From assembly GCA_030151565.1 (NCBI GenBank), contig JASLDM010000025.1, positions 1 to 25,747 of the forward strand: a stretch of 25,747 nt of DNA, in the 5' to 3' direction. Position 1 is the first letter of the stretch. Every line of letters begins with the position of its first letter. The position numbers were made by a program, and so were the translations under genes. Below, one piece after another: positions 15,276-23,159 of this stretch. Source of the stretch: Flavobacterium sp. (GTDB taxonomy: Bacteria; Bacteroidota; Bacteroidia; Flavobacteriales; Flavobacteriaceae). The notes beneath the pieces are model-generated. The model did no database searches, was not told where the DNA came from, and saw only the letters and a program-made list of their open reading frames with translations.

Positions 15276-15541
15276 ATGTCTAGTGTGTTTATCAGAATCG
15301 TTTTTTGAATCTTAAATTAGACTGTGAAGCGTACCATTTTAAAAGCTGTATTGCCATCAAAAAAACAGATTAAAAACTGAGAAATTAATTTATCAAAAGC
15401 CTTTTAAAGCAATGCTGAATATCCGTTTTAAGGATTTTAACTATTAATCTAATGGTGTAATTGAGTTGATTTATATTGTTGATTTACAATCTTTAGGTTA
15501 AAATAATAATGTTTGTATAAGTTTTGTCTATTGGGTTATTT

Positions 15542-16264
15542 TTACTTCGTTTTAGTCGGTCTTATTTCTACTTTACTAGGCAAAGCATTAGCGTTCATTT
15601 TTAATAAATCTACTACCAATTGTCCCATATCTTCTGGCTGTATTTTCCATTGATCTGCTTCCTGATTTGGCTGATGGTCGTTAAAATTAGAGGTTACAGA
15701 ACCTGGTAAAATAGTGGTTACTTTGACGCCTTTATCGCGCAAGTCCAACATGGCTGCTTGGGTAAATCCGACTACTCCAAATTTAGAAGCATTGTATCCT
15801 GCGCCTCCTGCAAAGAAGTTAATTCCGGCCAAACTCGCAATTGAGATATAGTATCCTTGGTGTTGTTTTAATTGTTCTACACTTGCTTTTAGCGTATGAA
15901 AAACACCTGTCAGATTCGTGTCGATCATCGCTTTCCAATCTTCTAAAGAAAGACTGTCTACAGAGCCAAATTTCCCCAATCCAGCATTGGCAATTACGAC
16001 ATCTAGTTTGCCAAATTTAGTAACAATCTCTTCTACCGCACGGGCTTCATCCTCATAGTTTCGCACATCCGATTGTAATCCTATAATCTGACTTTCTGTT
16101 CCAATGGCTGCTGCAGCCTTTTGGGCTTGCTCTAAATTTCTTCCCGAAATAGCTACCTGCAATCCTTCAACCACAAGTGCTTTAGCAATCCCCTGCCCTA
16201 TTCCTTTTGTTCCTCCGGTGATATATACCGTTAATCCTTTTATGTTTTTCATTGTTGTTTCCAT
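15542..16264 (-). CDS. Short-chain dehydrogenase/reductase (SDR)
   Basis: 240 residues, a classical SDR. The Rossmann cofactor motif TGGTKGIG is at 16-23, N93-A94-G95 at 93-95, catalytic S144, Y157 and K161 (YNASK), and PGSVTSNF after the active site. The R in ISGRN at the second strand suggests NADP(H). The substrate cannot be told from sequence. Two starts are possible: ATG at 16264 or the in-frame ATG at 16252 (MKNIKGLTVYITGG); the promoter box allows both, and the second gives the more usual N-terminus. It ends 286 bp from the convergent VF530-type gene; I see no gene or strong hairpin in that gap. Confidence 0.9.
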   Translation of the reverse strand: METTMKNIKGLTVYITGGTKGIGQGIAKALVVEGLQVAISGRNLEQAQKAAAAIGTESQIIGLQSDVRNYEDEARAVEEIVTKFGKLDVVIANAGLGKFGSVDSLSLEDWKAMIDTNLTGVFHTLKASVEQLKQHQGYYISIASLAGINFFAGGAGYNASKFGVVGFTQAAMLDLRDKGVKVTTILPGSVTSNFNDHQPNQEADQWKIQPEDMGQLVVDLLKMNANALPSKVEIRPTKTK

Positions 16265-16275
16265 ATTTAGTTACT

Positions 16276-16283
16276 CAAATTTA
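16276..16283 (-). promoter_or_regulatory. -7 box of the SDR gene
   Basis: TAAATTTG on the minus strand, a perfect TAnnTTTG, with TTT about 18 bases upstream. It is 11 bases from the first ATG and 23 from the second. Confidence 0.45.
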
Positions 16284-16435
16284 GAAATTTAATAGTTATA
16301 AAAACGACAGATTAACCAATTTTAGCACTTCCAATATTCTGCATCCTCGGCATAAAAGACTGCTTGTTTTCATTGATAATATTTTGAAGCTTCTTGACAA
16401 TAGCCTAAATTAGCAAGCTAAAATTAGTTTACTCC

Positions 16436-18619
16436 ATGAGAAAAATAACCCTTTTTGCTTTTTTGCTCGCCGGTAATTTGTTGTTTGCGCAACGAAATTT
16501 AAGCGTACAAGAGGCTACTATGGAACAATACCGTTCTTTTTACCCACAGACTTTATTTGCTACGCAGTGGCAAACGGATACCGATTTAACGTATTTAAGC
16601 GACGATCGACAAGCTTTGATGGTTCGCAATCAGGTAACTAATTGGACACCTAAAGTACTTGTAGAATTGTCTGATATTCAGCAGGCTGTTAACCACAAGT
16701 TTCCAAAAGCAAATTTTAAACTTCGCTCTTTCCCAAAACATTCTTGGATCAATAGTGCAACTTTAGCTGTTGAAGTAAGTGATGCAAGTCATTTGTATTT
16801 TTTGGAATATGATCTAAGCGCAAAGGAAATCAACCGTAGTGTTCGTATTGATAACGAGGCTGAGGCTCCAATTTTTTCAAGAAACAAGGACTATGTTGCG
16901 TGGTTAAAAGACAATAATATTGTTATCACTTCTGCAAAAGGAGCTACCATTGAAGTGACACAAGATGCTACCCTAGATTTCTTAAACGGAAGTAAAGATA
17001 CCCACCGAAATGAATTTGGTATCGACCAAGGAATGTGGTGGAGTCCTAAACAAGATCAGTTATTGTACTATCGTAAAGATCAAAGTATGGTTTCTGATTA
17101 TCCGTTAGTGGATTTCGGTTCACGTGTTGCAACGGTTAAAAACATCAAATACCCAATGGCTGGTATGCAAAGTGAGCAGGTTAGCTTGGTGATTTTTGAT
17201 GTGTATACGGGCAAGCAGGTAACCTTGCAAACAGGAACTCCTGCCGATCAGTTTTTAACGATGGTTACTTGGGACCCATCTGGAAACTACATTTATGTAG
17301 GTGTTTTAAATCGTGAGCAAAATCATTTAAAACTCAACCAATACAATGCGGCAACTGGTGCGTTTGAAAAAACCTTATTTGAAGAAAAAGCGACTACCTA
17401 TGCAGAGCCGTCACACCATTTGTTTTTCAATCCTAAAAATGATAAAGAATTTATAACATTATCAGAAAAAGAGGGTTATCGTCAAGCGTATTTGTACAAT
17501 ACAGATGGTAAACTACAACAGAAATTAGGTTTTAATGACGTTGTTGTTAAAGAGATTTTAGGGTACGACAAAGAAGGGAAAAACTGGTATTATATCGGAA
17601 CTGCCAACCAAGGTTTGGATCGCTTGCTTTACAAAGTGAATCTTAAAAAAGGAAAAACCGAAGTGGTTACTACGGATTCAGGAACGCATAAAGCTATTTT
17701 AAATCCATCTAAAACAGCTTTTATTGATCAGTTTAGTAATGTAGAAACGCCTAATGTCCTGACGATAAAAACGCTTAATAAGGATAATGACGTAAAACTA
17801 TTAGAGGCTAAGGATCCGTATAAAGGAGTTATTGATATGCCAAAAATGGAATTGGTCACAATTACGGCTGCTGATGGTAAAACACCTTTAAACGGACGTA
17901 TTATTTATCCTACCAATTTTGATGAAACCAAGAAATATCCAGTAATGGTATATGTATATGGTGGACCACACGCACAGCTTATTCAAAACAATTGGCTTGC
18001 GGGTGCCTCGTTGTTCTTTCATTATATGGCACAACAAGGATATGTTGTGTTTACGGTAGACAACCGAGGTAGTGATAGTCGTGGACGTGATTTTGAACAC
18101 GTTATTCACCGTCAACTAGGTCAAAATGAAATGGCAGATCAATTAGCTGGTGTTGCGTATTTGAAGAAGCAATCTTTTGTAGATGCTGATAAAATTGGTG
18201 TTTACGGTTGGAGCTTTGGAGGTTTTATGACTACAACTCTTTCTATTCATCATCCAGAAATTTTTAAAGTAGGTGTTGCAGGTGGACCTGTAATGGACTG
18301 GAAGTATTATGAAATTATGTATGGAGAGCGTTATATGGATACTCCTCAAGAAAACCCAGAGGGTTATGATAAAACAAGTTTGATCAACAAAGCAGATCGT
18401 TTGGATAACAAGTTATTGATTATTCACGGAGCTCAAGATCCTGTTGTTGTTCAGCAGCACTCTATGGACTTTGTAGAAGCGTGTATTAAAGCAGGTAAGC
18501 AAGTAGATTACCTCTTGTATCCTACCCACGAACACAATGTTATGGGGCCTGATCGCGTACATTTAAATCAAAAGATAGCTGATTATTTCTTTTTGCATTT
18601 GGCTGCACCTAGAAAATAA
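16436..18619 (+). CDS. Prolyl tripeptidyl peptidase / DPP IV family serine peptidase (S9B)
   Basis: 727 residues with a signal peptide (MRKITLFAFLLAGNLLFAQ), so periplasmic or surface-associated. An N-terminal eight-bladed-propeller region (about 40-480) precedes an alpha/beta hydrolase domain. The catalytic triad is S593 (GWSFGG), D668 (HGAQDPVV) and H700 (YPTHEHNVMG). All three are offset by exactly 10 from the triad I recall for Porphyromonas gingivalis PtpA (S603, D678, H710), and E626 (YEIMYGERY) matches its E636 at the same offset. HRNEFGI (E193) lies where PtpA has its N-terminus-binding Glu, and the DWxYEE motif of true DPP IV is absent. It therefore probably removes Xaa-Xaa-Pro tripeptides. 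It is monocistronic with a strong terminator. DPP IV activity is the alternative. Confidence 0.93.
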   Translation: MRKITLFAFLLAGNLLFAQRNLSVQEATMEQYRSFYPQTLFATQWQTDTDLTYLSDDRQALMVRNQVTNWTPKVLVELSDIQQAVNHKFPKANFKLRSFPKHSWINSATLAVEVSDASHLYFLEYDLSAKEINRSVRIDNEAEAPIFSRNKDYVAWLKDNNIVITSAKGATIEVTQDATLDFLNGSKDTHRNEFGIDQGMWWSPKQDQLLYYRKDQSMVSDYPLVDFGSRVATVKNIKYPMAGMQSEQVSLVIFDVYTGKQVTLQTGTPADQFLTMVTWDPSGNYIYVGVLNREQNHLKLNQYNAATGAFEKTLFEEKATTYAEPSHHLFFNPKNDKEFITLSEKEGYRQAYLYNTDGKLQQKLGFNDVVVKEILGYDKEGKNWYYIGTANQGLDRLLYKVNLKKGKTEVVTTDSGTHKAILNPSKTAFIDQFSNVETPNVLTIKTLNKDNDVKLLEAKDPYKGVIDMPKMELVTITAADGKTPLNGRIIYPTNFDETKKYPVMVYVYGGPHAQLIQNNWLAGASLFFHYMAQQGYVVFTVDNRGSDSRGRDFEHVIHRQLGQNEMADQLAGVAYLKKQSFVDADKIGVYGWSFGGFMTTTLSIHHPEIFKVGVAGGPVMDWKYYEIMYGERYMDTPQENPEGYDKTSLINKADRLDNKLLIIHGAQDPVVVQQHSMDFVEACIKAGKQVDYLLYPTHEHNVMGPDRVHLNQKIADYFFLHLAAPRK

Positions 18620-18625
18620 AGCAAT

Positions 18626-18658
18626 AAAAAAAGGAAGTCGTAAGACTTCCTTTTTTTT
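18626..18658. terminator. Bidirectional intrinsic terminator
   Basis: AAAAAAAGGAAGTC (18626-18639), loop GTAA, GACTTCCTTTTTTT (18644-18657). A perfect hairpin with A- and T-runs, shared by the peptidase gene (plus) and the transaldolase gene (minus). Confidence 0.93.
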
Positions 18659-18675
18659 GTATAAATAATAGAAAA

Positions 18676-19332
18676 TTAGTTATTTCCTTTTGCGTAATCG
18701 GCTAAAAATTGTGCCAATCCACTATCTGTAAGTGGGTGTTTCAACAAGCCTAAGATAGCTGATAAAGGTCCTGTCATTACATCAGCACCAATTTTAGCAC
18801 AGTTTACAATATGCATCGTATGACGCACAGATGCTGCTAAAATCTCAGTTGTGTATCCGTAGTTGTCATAAATTTGACGAATTTCTTGAATCAACATTAA
18901 ACCGTCTGTAGAAATATCATCCAAACGACCGATAAATGGCGATACATAAGTAGCTCCCGCTTTTGCAGCCAATAAAGCTTGTCCTGCAGAAAATACTAAG
19001 GTTACGTTTGTTTTGATTCCTTTAGAAGAGAAATATTTACACGCTTTAACTCCTTCTTGAGTCATCGGTAATTTTACTACGATTTGTTTGTGTAAAGCAG
19101 CCAAAGCTTCTCCTTCTTTTACCATACCTTCATAATCCGTAGCAATAACTTCAGCACTAACGTCTCCGTCAACCAACGAACAAATTGTTTCGTAATGTTT
19201 CAAGATGTTTTCTGCTCCAGTAATCCCTTCTTTAGCCATTAGGGATGGATTTGTTGTTACTCCGTCCAATACGCCAAGCGCTTCTGCTTCTTTAATCTGT
19301 GCTAAGTTAGCCGTGTCGATAAAAAATTTCAT
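18676..19332 (-). CDS. tal: Transaldolase, small TalC/FSA-type
   Basis: 218 residues, the short transaldolase/fructose-6-phosphate aldolase class. MKFFIDTAN (D6), GVTTNPSL (T26, N28), the Schiff-base lysine K87 (IVVKLPMT), NVTLVFSAGQALLA and TYVSPFIGRLDD are all present. Position 61 is Glu (SAEVIAT) and position 133 is Phe (YVSPF). E. coli FSA has Gln and Tyr at these places, whereas transaldolases have Glu and Phe, so I favour transaldolase activity (pentose phosphate pathway, transferring dihydroxyacetone units) over fructose-6-phosphate aldolase. Databases often label such genes fsa. No signal peptide. It lies 85 bp downstream of an SDR gene but has its own -7 box. Confidence 0.93.
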   Translation of the reverse strand: MKFFIDTANLAQIKEAEALGVLDGVTTNPSLMAKEGITGAENILKHYETICSLVDGDVSAEVIATDYEGMVKEGEALAALHKQIVVKLPMTQEGVKACKYFSSKGIKTNVTLVFSAGQALLAAKAGATYVSPFIGRLDDISTDGLMLIQEIRQIYDNYGYTTEILAASVRHTMHIVNCAKIGADVMTGPLSAILGLLKHPLTDSGLAQFLADYAKGNN

Positions 19333-19363
19333 AGTTATAAATGATATTATGTTGTTCTGTCTT

Positions 19364-19371
19364 CAAAAATA
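19364..19371 (-). promoter_or_regulatory. -7 box of the transaldolase gene
   Basis: TATTTTTG on the minus strand, a perfect TAnnTTTG, 31 bases before the start codon. No good -33 TTG. Confidence 0.45.
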
Positions 19372-19417
19372 CAATTAATAAATTAGATCTTCCTAGTTTT
19401 AAAAGAAGGCTTAAAAT

Positions 19418-20230
19418 TTATTTTACCTTGATCTTGTAATGGTTCATCAAGAGCTTTTCATAGGTTTTACTCGGCAATACTTTTTTCAAAAAAAGGGAGA
19501 ATTTCTGTAAAGGTGCTCCTACCTTATAGCGAACTTTGGGTTTGTCTGTTTGAATGATCTTATAGATAGCCAAAGCCATTTCTTTAGGGTCACCTCCAGC
19601 ATCTACGTGTTCGTCCATCATATCCAAAGACATCTGGTAAACTTCTTTATAAGGAGAGTTTTCCAAAACGGGTGCGTGATAACGTCCAGCGGCAATATTT
19701 GTAGCAAAATCACCTGGAGCTACATTGGTTACTTCAATTCCAAAAGGCATTACCTCCATACGTAGGGCTTCTGTAATCAGTTCTAAAGCGCCTTTAGATG
19801 AAGAGTATATTCCGCGATAAGGCAATCCCATATAACCTGCAATTGAAGTGACATTGATAATCAATCCTTTCCCCTGCTGACGCATTTGTGGTAATACCGA
19901 CTTAATCACTTCTATCGGGCCAAATACATTGGTGTTGAAGTTGTTGATGATTTCAGAAGTTGGCAATTCCTCTATAGGACCTGTTACACCTACCCCGGCA
20001 TTGTTGATTAATACGTCCAAACGACCTTCGCGTTCCAATACCGTGGCTACTGCTTGATCAATAGTGCTACGATCGCGAACGTCCAAAGCAACCAATGGAA
20101 ATTTGCTATCCGTGATTCGATCCGGATTTCTGCTTGTTCCATATATAGTAAACCCTTTCTCTAAAAGATATTCACCTACCGATTTTCCTATTCCAGAAGA
20201 TCCTCCGGTAATCAAGACTACTTTTTTCAT
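19418..20230 (-). CDS. Short-chain dehydrogenase/reductase (SDR)
   Basis: 270 residues, a classical SDR: TGGSSGIG (8-15), D50 of the LDVRD strand, N77-A78-G79, N101, catalytic S129, Y142 and K146 (YSSSK), then APGDFATN. The GTSRN at the second strand suggests NADP(H). A basic C-terminal stretch (FSLFLKKVLPSKTYEKLLMNHYKIKVK) resembles the hydrophobic/basic tails of SDRs that act on lipid-like or oxidised acyl substrates, but the substrate is not identifiable. It does not closely resemble the SDR at 15542-16264. Divergent from the M28 peptidase gene, with a perfect -7 box close upstream. Confidence 0.9.
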   Translation of the reverse strand: MKKVVLITGGSSGIGKSVGEYLLEKGFTIYGTSRNPDRITDSKFPLVALDVRDRSTIDQAVATVLEREGRLDVLINNAGVGVTGPIEELPTSEIINNFNTNVFGPIEVIKSVLPQMRQQGKGLIINVTSIAGYMGLPYRGIYSSSKGALELITEALRMEVMPFGIEVTNVAPGDFATNIAAGRYHAPVLENSPYKEVYQMSLDMMDEHVDAGGDPKEMALAIYKIIQTDKPKVRYKVGAPLQKFSLFLKKVLPSKTYEKLLMNHYKIKVK

Positions 20231-20250
20231 CGCGCTTTTTTAATTTGCCA

Positions 20251-20258
20251 CAAAGATA
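20251..20258 (-). promoter_or_regulatory. -7 box of the second SDR gene
   Basis: TATCTTTG on the minus strand, a perfect TAnnTTTG, 20 bases before the start codon. The -33 position is only T-rich. Confidence 0.45.
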
Positions 20259-20284
20259 GCATTATGATTCTTAAAAAGTAAAAA

Positions 20285-20316
20285 TTGAACATTTGAAAAG
20301 ATGTTTCTTATATTTA
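20285..20316 (+). promoter_or_regulatory. Promoter candidate for the M28 peptidase gene
   Basis: TTG (20285-20287), 21-base spacer, TATATTTA (20309-20316), one mismatch from the -7 consensus. It lies 18 bases before the ATG at 20335 and downstream of the alternative TTG start at 20293, supporting the ATG. Confidence 0.45.
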
Positions 20317-20334
20317 CAGTCTAAAATAGCAATT

Positions 20335-21363
20335 ATGAAATTTCCACCCCTAGGTCTTTTAGGTTTGTTAGGAGCACTTGGTTTAGCTTCTTGTAGTTCT
20401 TCATCTACGTCGTCGTCTTTTGTTAAGCCCGATGTCAATTATGCTTATTTATTGGAGCGTGACACCCTTAAAAAAAACTTGTACATCTTGGCTTCTGAAG
20501 CTTATGAAGGTCGCAGAACGGGTGAAAAAGGTCAGAAAATGGCTGCAGATTTTATAGCGAATCATTACAAAAAACTTGGTATCGCTTATCCAAAAGGCGC
20601 TTCAAGCTATTTCCAAGCAGTACCAGATTGGTTTATGAATGGAGGATTTGGACCAAAATTAAAAGATAGTGAAAATGTATGGGCATATATTGAGGGAAGT
20701 GAAAAACCAGAAGAGGTTTTGGTGATTTCTGCTCATTATGATCATATGGGATATATGAATGGTAAATTGTATCCAGGTGCTGATGACAATGGATCGGGTA
20801 CAGTAGCGGTTATGGAAATAGCTAGACTTTTTCAACAGGCAGTAAATCACGGTTTACGTCCAAAGCGTTCTATCTTATTTTTACATCTTACTGGTGAGGA
20901 ATTCGGTCTTCACGGTTCTAGATATTATGTAGAGCATCCTGTTTTTCCATTGGAAAATACAATCGCTAACCTAAACATAGATATGATAGGTCGTCGAAGC
21001 TATGAATATAAAGGAACAGATGATTATGTGTTTTTGGTTGGATCAGATCGTTTGAGTACGGATTTACATTTAATTTCAGAAGCTGCAAATGAAAATTCAG
21101 TAAAACTGAAACTAGATTACACCTTTAATGCAGAAAATGAACCACAGCAGATTTATTACCGTTCCGATCATTATAATTTTGCTAAGAATAATATTCCTGC
21201 AATTTTTTACTACAATGGTGCGCATTTGGATTACCATCAACCAACGGATACCGCAGATAAAATTGACTATGATTTATTGTTAAAACGCAGTCAATTGATT
21301 TTTACCACGGCTTGGTCGTTGAGCAATGCCTCAGAAAGACCTAAAGTAAACAAAACACAATGA
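20335..21363 (+). CDS. M28-family zinc peptidase lipoprotein
   Basis: 342 residues from ATG 20335. A frame extension to a TTG at 20293 exists but would put MKRCFLYLQSKIAI before an excellent lipoprotein signal (MKFPPLGLLGLLGALGLASC, lipobox LASC) and would start upstream of the promoter. The serine-rich stretch after the lipidated Cys is typical. Di-zinc ligands of M28 aminopeptidases are visible: H134 (SAHYDHMG), D151 within GADDNGSG, catalytic E188 with E189 (TGEEFGLHG), D216 (NIDMIGR) and H301 (YHQPTDT). It is probably an outer-membrane or periplasmic aminopeptidase taking part in peptide nutrition. Its TGA overlaps the ATG of the next gene. Confidence 0.94.
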   Translation: MKFPPLGLLGLLGALGLASCSSSSTSSSFVKPDVNYAYLLERDTLKKNLYILASEAYEGRRTGEKGQKMAADFIANHYKKLGIAYPKGASSYFQAVPDWFMNGGFGPKLKDSENVWAYIEGSEKPEEVLVISAHYDHMGYMNGKLYPGADDNGSGTVAVMEIARLFQQAVNHGLRPKRSILFLHLTGEEFGLHGSRYYVEHPVFPLENTIANLNIDMIGRRSYEYKGTDDYVFLVGSDRLSTDLHLISEAANENSVKLKLDYTFNAENEPQQIYYRSDHYNFAKNNIPAIFYYNGAHLDYHQPTDTADKIDYDLLLKRSQLIFTTAWSLSNASERPKVNKTQ

Positions 21364-21641
21364 AACCTATAAAGATATTCGATATCGTCGTTTTTAGTTT
21401 AAGCGCAACAAACCTGATTTTATGGTTGTTGCGCGCAAACTATAGCGCTTACCTTTATCAAGAAAATGAAATAAACAGTTATTTTACCTCTTTATTTTAC
21501 CCCATGGTTATCGCACTTTTTTTATTACCAACGATCATTGTTGCTCGAACGTATAGAAAAAGAGTTTCCTTGCTTTCTTATCCATTCTTTTCTTTGTTAT
21601 TCTGTTTTATAACACTAGCAGTTATTTTTTACAAGAACTAA
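21360..21641 (+). CDS. Small three-helix membrane protein
   Basis: 93 residues, not recognised. Three hydrophobic segments are visible: about 5-25 (IFDIVVFSLSATNLILWLL), 41-61 (SLFYPMVIALFLLPTIIVA) and 70-90 (LLSYPFFSLLFCFITLAVIFY), with a basic patch ARTYRKR between the second and third. The ATG overlaps the TGA of the M28 peptidase gene (ATGA), so translation is probably coupled and the products may act in the same place. No family motif or catalytic residue is apparent. Confidence 0.75.
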   Translation: MKPIKIFDIVVFSLSATNLILWLLRANYSAYLYQENEINSYFTSLFYPMVIALFLLPTIIVARTYRKRVSLLSYPFFSLLFCFITLAVIFYKN

Positions 21642-21681
21642 CAAATGCATTTATAACCTTTGCGTATTTTATGCTGATCAG

Positions 21682-22248
21682 CTATTCAAGCTTAATTTTT
21701 AAATGTTGCACCAAGCCTAAAATGTTGTCCTTTGCAAATCGGGCTTGATTGATGGTGTTTTGAGTCGGATCTATACCAAAGTACCTAGCTGATCTAAAAT
21801 CGACCTTGGTCAAATTGGTTTGATCAAAAACTGCTTGGTTTAAGTCGGTTTCTACAAAAGAAGACCCGGTAAGGTCGGCTTGTGAAAAATCGGCTTGTTG
21901 TAGGTTACAATGTTCAAAAAGAAGCCCTTTCACCGGAAGATCTGTAAAAAGGGCAAAATTCAAATTACAATTTGTAAAATGCATGCGACACAAGAAGTCT
22001 TTTATTTTTGTAAAATTAACGCCCATCATTTTGCATTCCTCAAAATGCACGGTACGAAAAGAAGTAAGTGCTACATTGCAAAGACTAAAATTACAATTTA
22101 TAAATTGACATTCTTCAAATTCATAGTTGTTTAAAAACGCATTGGAAAAATCGCAGTTTTCAAAAACACAATCTACATATTCAGCTTTCTCCAGCGGTGT
22201 TTCTATCGCAATGATTCCAGCAAAAGTTTCGTTTTCTATAAATTTCAT
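21682..22248 (-). CDS. Pentapeptide-repeat protein
   Basis: 188 residues. From about residue 25 to 160 the chain follows the A(D/N)LxX pentapeptide pattern (FENCDFSNAFLNNYEFEECQF, HFTNCNLNFALF, LLFEHCNLQQADFSQADL, SFVETDLNQAVFDQTNL), which folds into a right-handed quadrilateral beta-helix. The many Cys in the N-terminal coils (NCDF, ECQF, NCNF) resemble Qnr/McbG-type members. Gyrase protection (quinolone or microcin tolerance) is therefore possible but cannot be asserted, because pentapeptide proteins have many roles. No signal peptide. It begins 13 bases after the T-tract of the tRNA-His terminator, leaving almost no room for a separate promoter. Confidence 0.9.
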   Translation of the reverse strand: MKFIENETFAGIIAIETPLEKAEYVDCVFENCDFSNAFLNNYEFEECQFINCNFSLCNVALTSFRTVHFEECKMMGVNFTKIKDFLCRMHFTNCNLNFALFTDLPVKGLLFEHCNLQQADFSQADLTGSSFVETDLNQAVFDQTNLTKVDFRSARYFGIDPTQNTINQARFAKDNILGLVQHLKIKLE

Positions 22249-22261
22249 AAGTGTATATAAT

Positions 22262-22294
22262 AAAAAAGCGACTTACAAAAATGTAAATCGCTTT
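22262..22294 (-). terminator. Intrinsic terminator after tRNA-His
   Basis: On the minus strand AAAGCGATTTAC (22294-22283), a short T-rich loop, GTAAGTCGCTTTTTT (22275-22262 region), with one T-G pair. It starts directly behind the tRNA 3' end. Confidence 0.85.
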
Positions 22295-22297
22295 TGG

Positions 22298-22372
<75 letters not shown>

Positions 22373-22390
22373 GTGTTTGTTTAACGAGTG

Positions 22391-22420
22391 CAAATATAGA
22401 GCAATTTCTATTGTTTGCAA
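22391..22420 (-). promoter_or_regulatory. Consensus promoter of tRNA-His
   Basis: TTG (22420-22418), spacer of 19, TATATTTG (22398-22391): a full match to the Bacteroidota sigma-A consensus TTG-N19-TAnnTTTG. The tRNA 5' end is 18 bases downstream of the -7 box. It begins immediately past the bshB1 stop, separating the tRNA from the upstream operon. Confidence 0.85.
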
Positions 22421-22437
22421 AGGTTTTTTGAAAAATT

Positions 22438-23154
22438 TTACATCAAATTGTCTAAACTATTGACTGCCAAATGCCTCTCAACTGTAAAACCTTCTGCAAA
22501 ATCTGTCCCAATAAGTCTTCCCAGGTCTTCTGCACGGTATTTTATGCTATCCAAAAAGGTTTTTGACGTAATGGGAGTTACGGGTTCTTTTGAATTTGTA
22601 TCGTAAAATTGCGTGCGATACGCCAAAACAGCTTCCATTTTCTGATCGATAAATCCAGATACATCAACTACAAAGTCGGGTTCTATTGTTTTCCATTGAA
22701 TATAGTGATACACCACTTTTGGACGCCACGCTTCTTGAGGAGCTCCTTCATAGGTCGTTTCTATGCGTCGGAGTCCCGATAAAAAACAAGCATCGGAAAC
22801 CAAACGACTTCCTTTTCCATGATCGATATGGCGATCGTCAATAGCATTACACAAAACGATTTCGGGCTTGTATTTACGAATCATTTTAATCACTTCAAGC
22901 TGGTGTGCTTCATCATTTTTAAAAAAACCATCTCTAAAACGGAGGTTTTCACGAGCACTCAACCCTAAAACAACTGCTGCACGCGCTGCTTCTTCATCTC
23001 TGATTTCTGCGGAGCCTCGCGTTCCTAATTCCCCACGGGTTAAATCAACTACGGCTACTTTTTTACCTAAAGACACTTCTTTTGCTATTGTTGCACCACA
23101 TCCTAATTCTACATCATCTGGATGGGCTCCAAATGCTACTATATCTACTTTCAT
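22438..23154 (-). CDS. bshB1: Bacillithiol biosynthesis deacetylase BshB1
   Basis: 238 residues, a LmbE/PIG-L zinc deacetylase. It removes the acetyl group from GlcNAc-malate to give GlcN-malate, the middle step of bacillithiol synthesis, in the cytosol. Zinc and catalytic residues are visible: H11-P12-D13-D14 (GAHPDDVELGCG), and H109, D111 and H112 in DDRHIDHG. DLTRGELGTRGSAEIRDEEA and the C-terminal YRTQFYDTNSKEPVTPI are BshB1-type features. The start is 5 bases after the menF stop, so it is the third gene of a thioesterase-menF-bshB1 operon. bshA and bshC are not in the window. Confidence 0.95.
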   Translation of the reverse strand: MKVDIVAFGAHPDDVELGCGATIAKEVSLGKKVAVVDLTRGELGTRGSAEIRDEEAARAAVVLGLSARENLRFRDGFFKNDEAHQLEVIKMIRKYKPEIVLCNAIDDRHIDHGKGSRLVSDACFLSGLRRIETTYEGAPQEAWRPKVVYHYIQWKTIEPDFVVDVSGFIDQKMEAVLAYRTQFYDTNSKEPVTPITSKTFLDSIKYRAEDLGRLIGTDFAEGFTVERHLAVNSLDNLM

Positions 23155-23159
23155 ACTTA

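Noticed and set aside
15276..15541. Possible small RNA or gene in the convergent gap
   Set aside because: No coding frame, promoter box with a following terminator, or stable hairpin was apparent.
19380..19417. TTTTAA/TTAAAA hairpin between the second SDR gene and the transaldolase gene
   Set aside because: Pure A-T stem without a proper T-tract; not convincing as a terminator.
21673..21682. Perfect palindrome GCTGATCAGC between the membrane protein and pentapeptide genes
   Set aside because: Ten bases with no loop or T-run; could be an operator but chance is as likely, and it overlaps the pentapeptide gene's stop codon.
21682..22248. Qnr quinolone-resistance determinant
   Set aside because: The pentapeptide pattern alone does not show gyrase protection; I kept the generic call.
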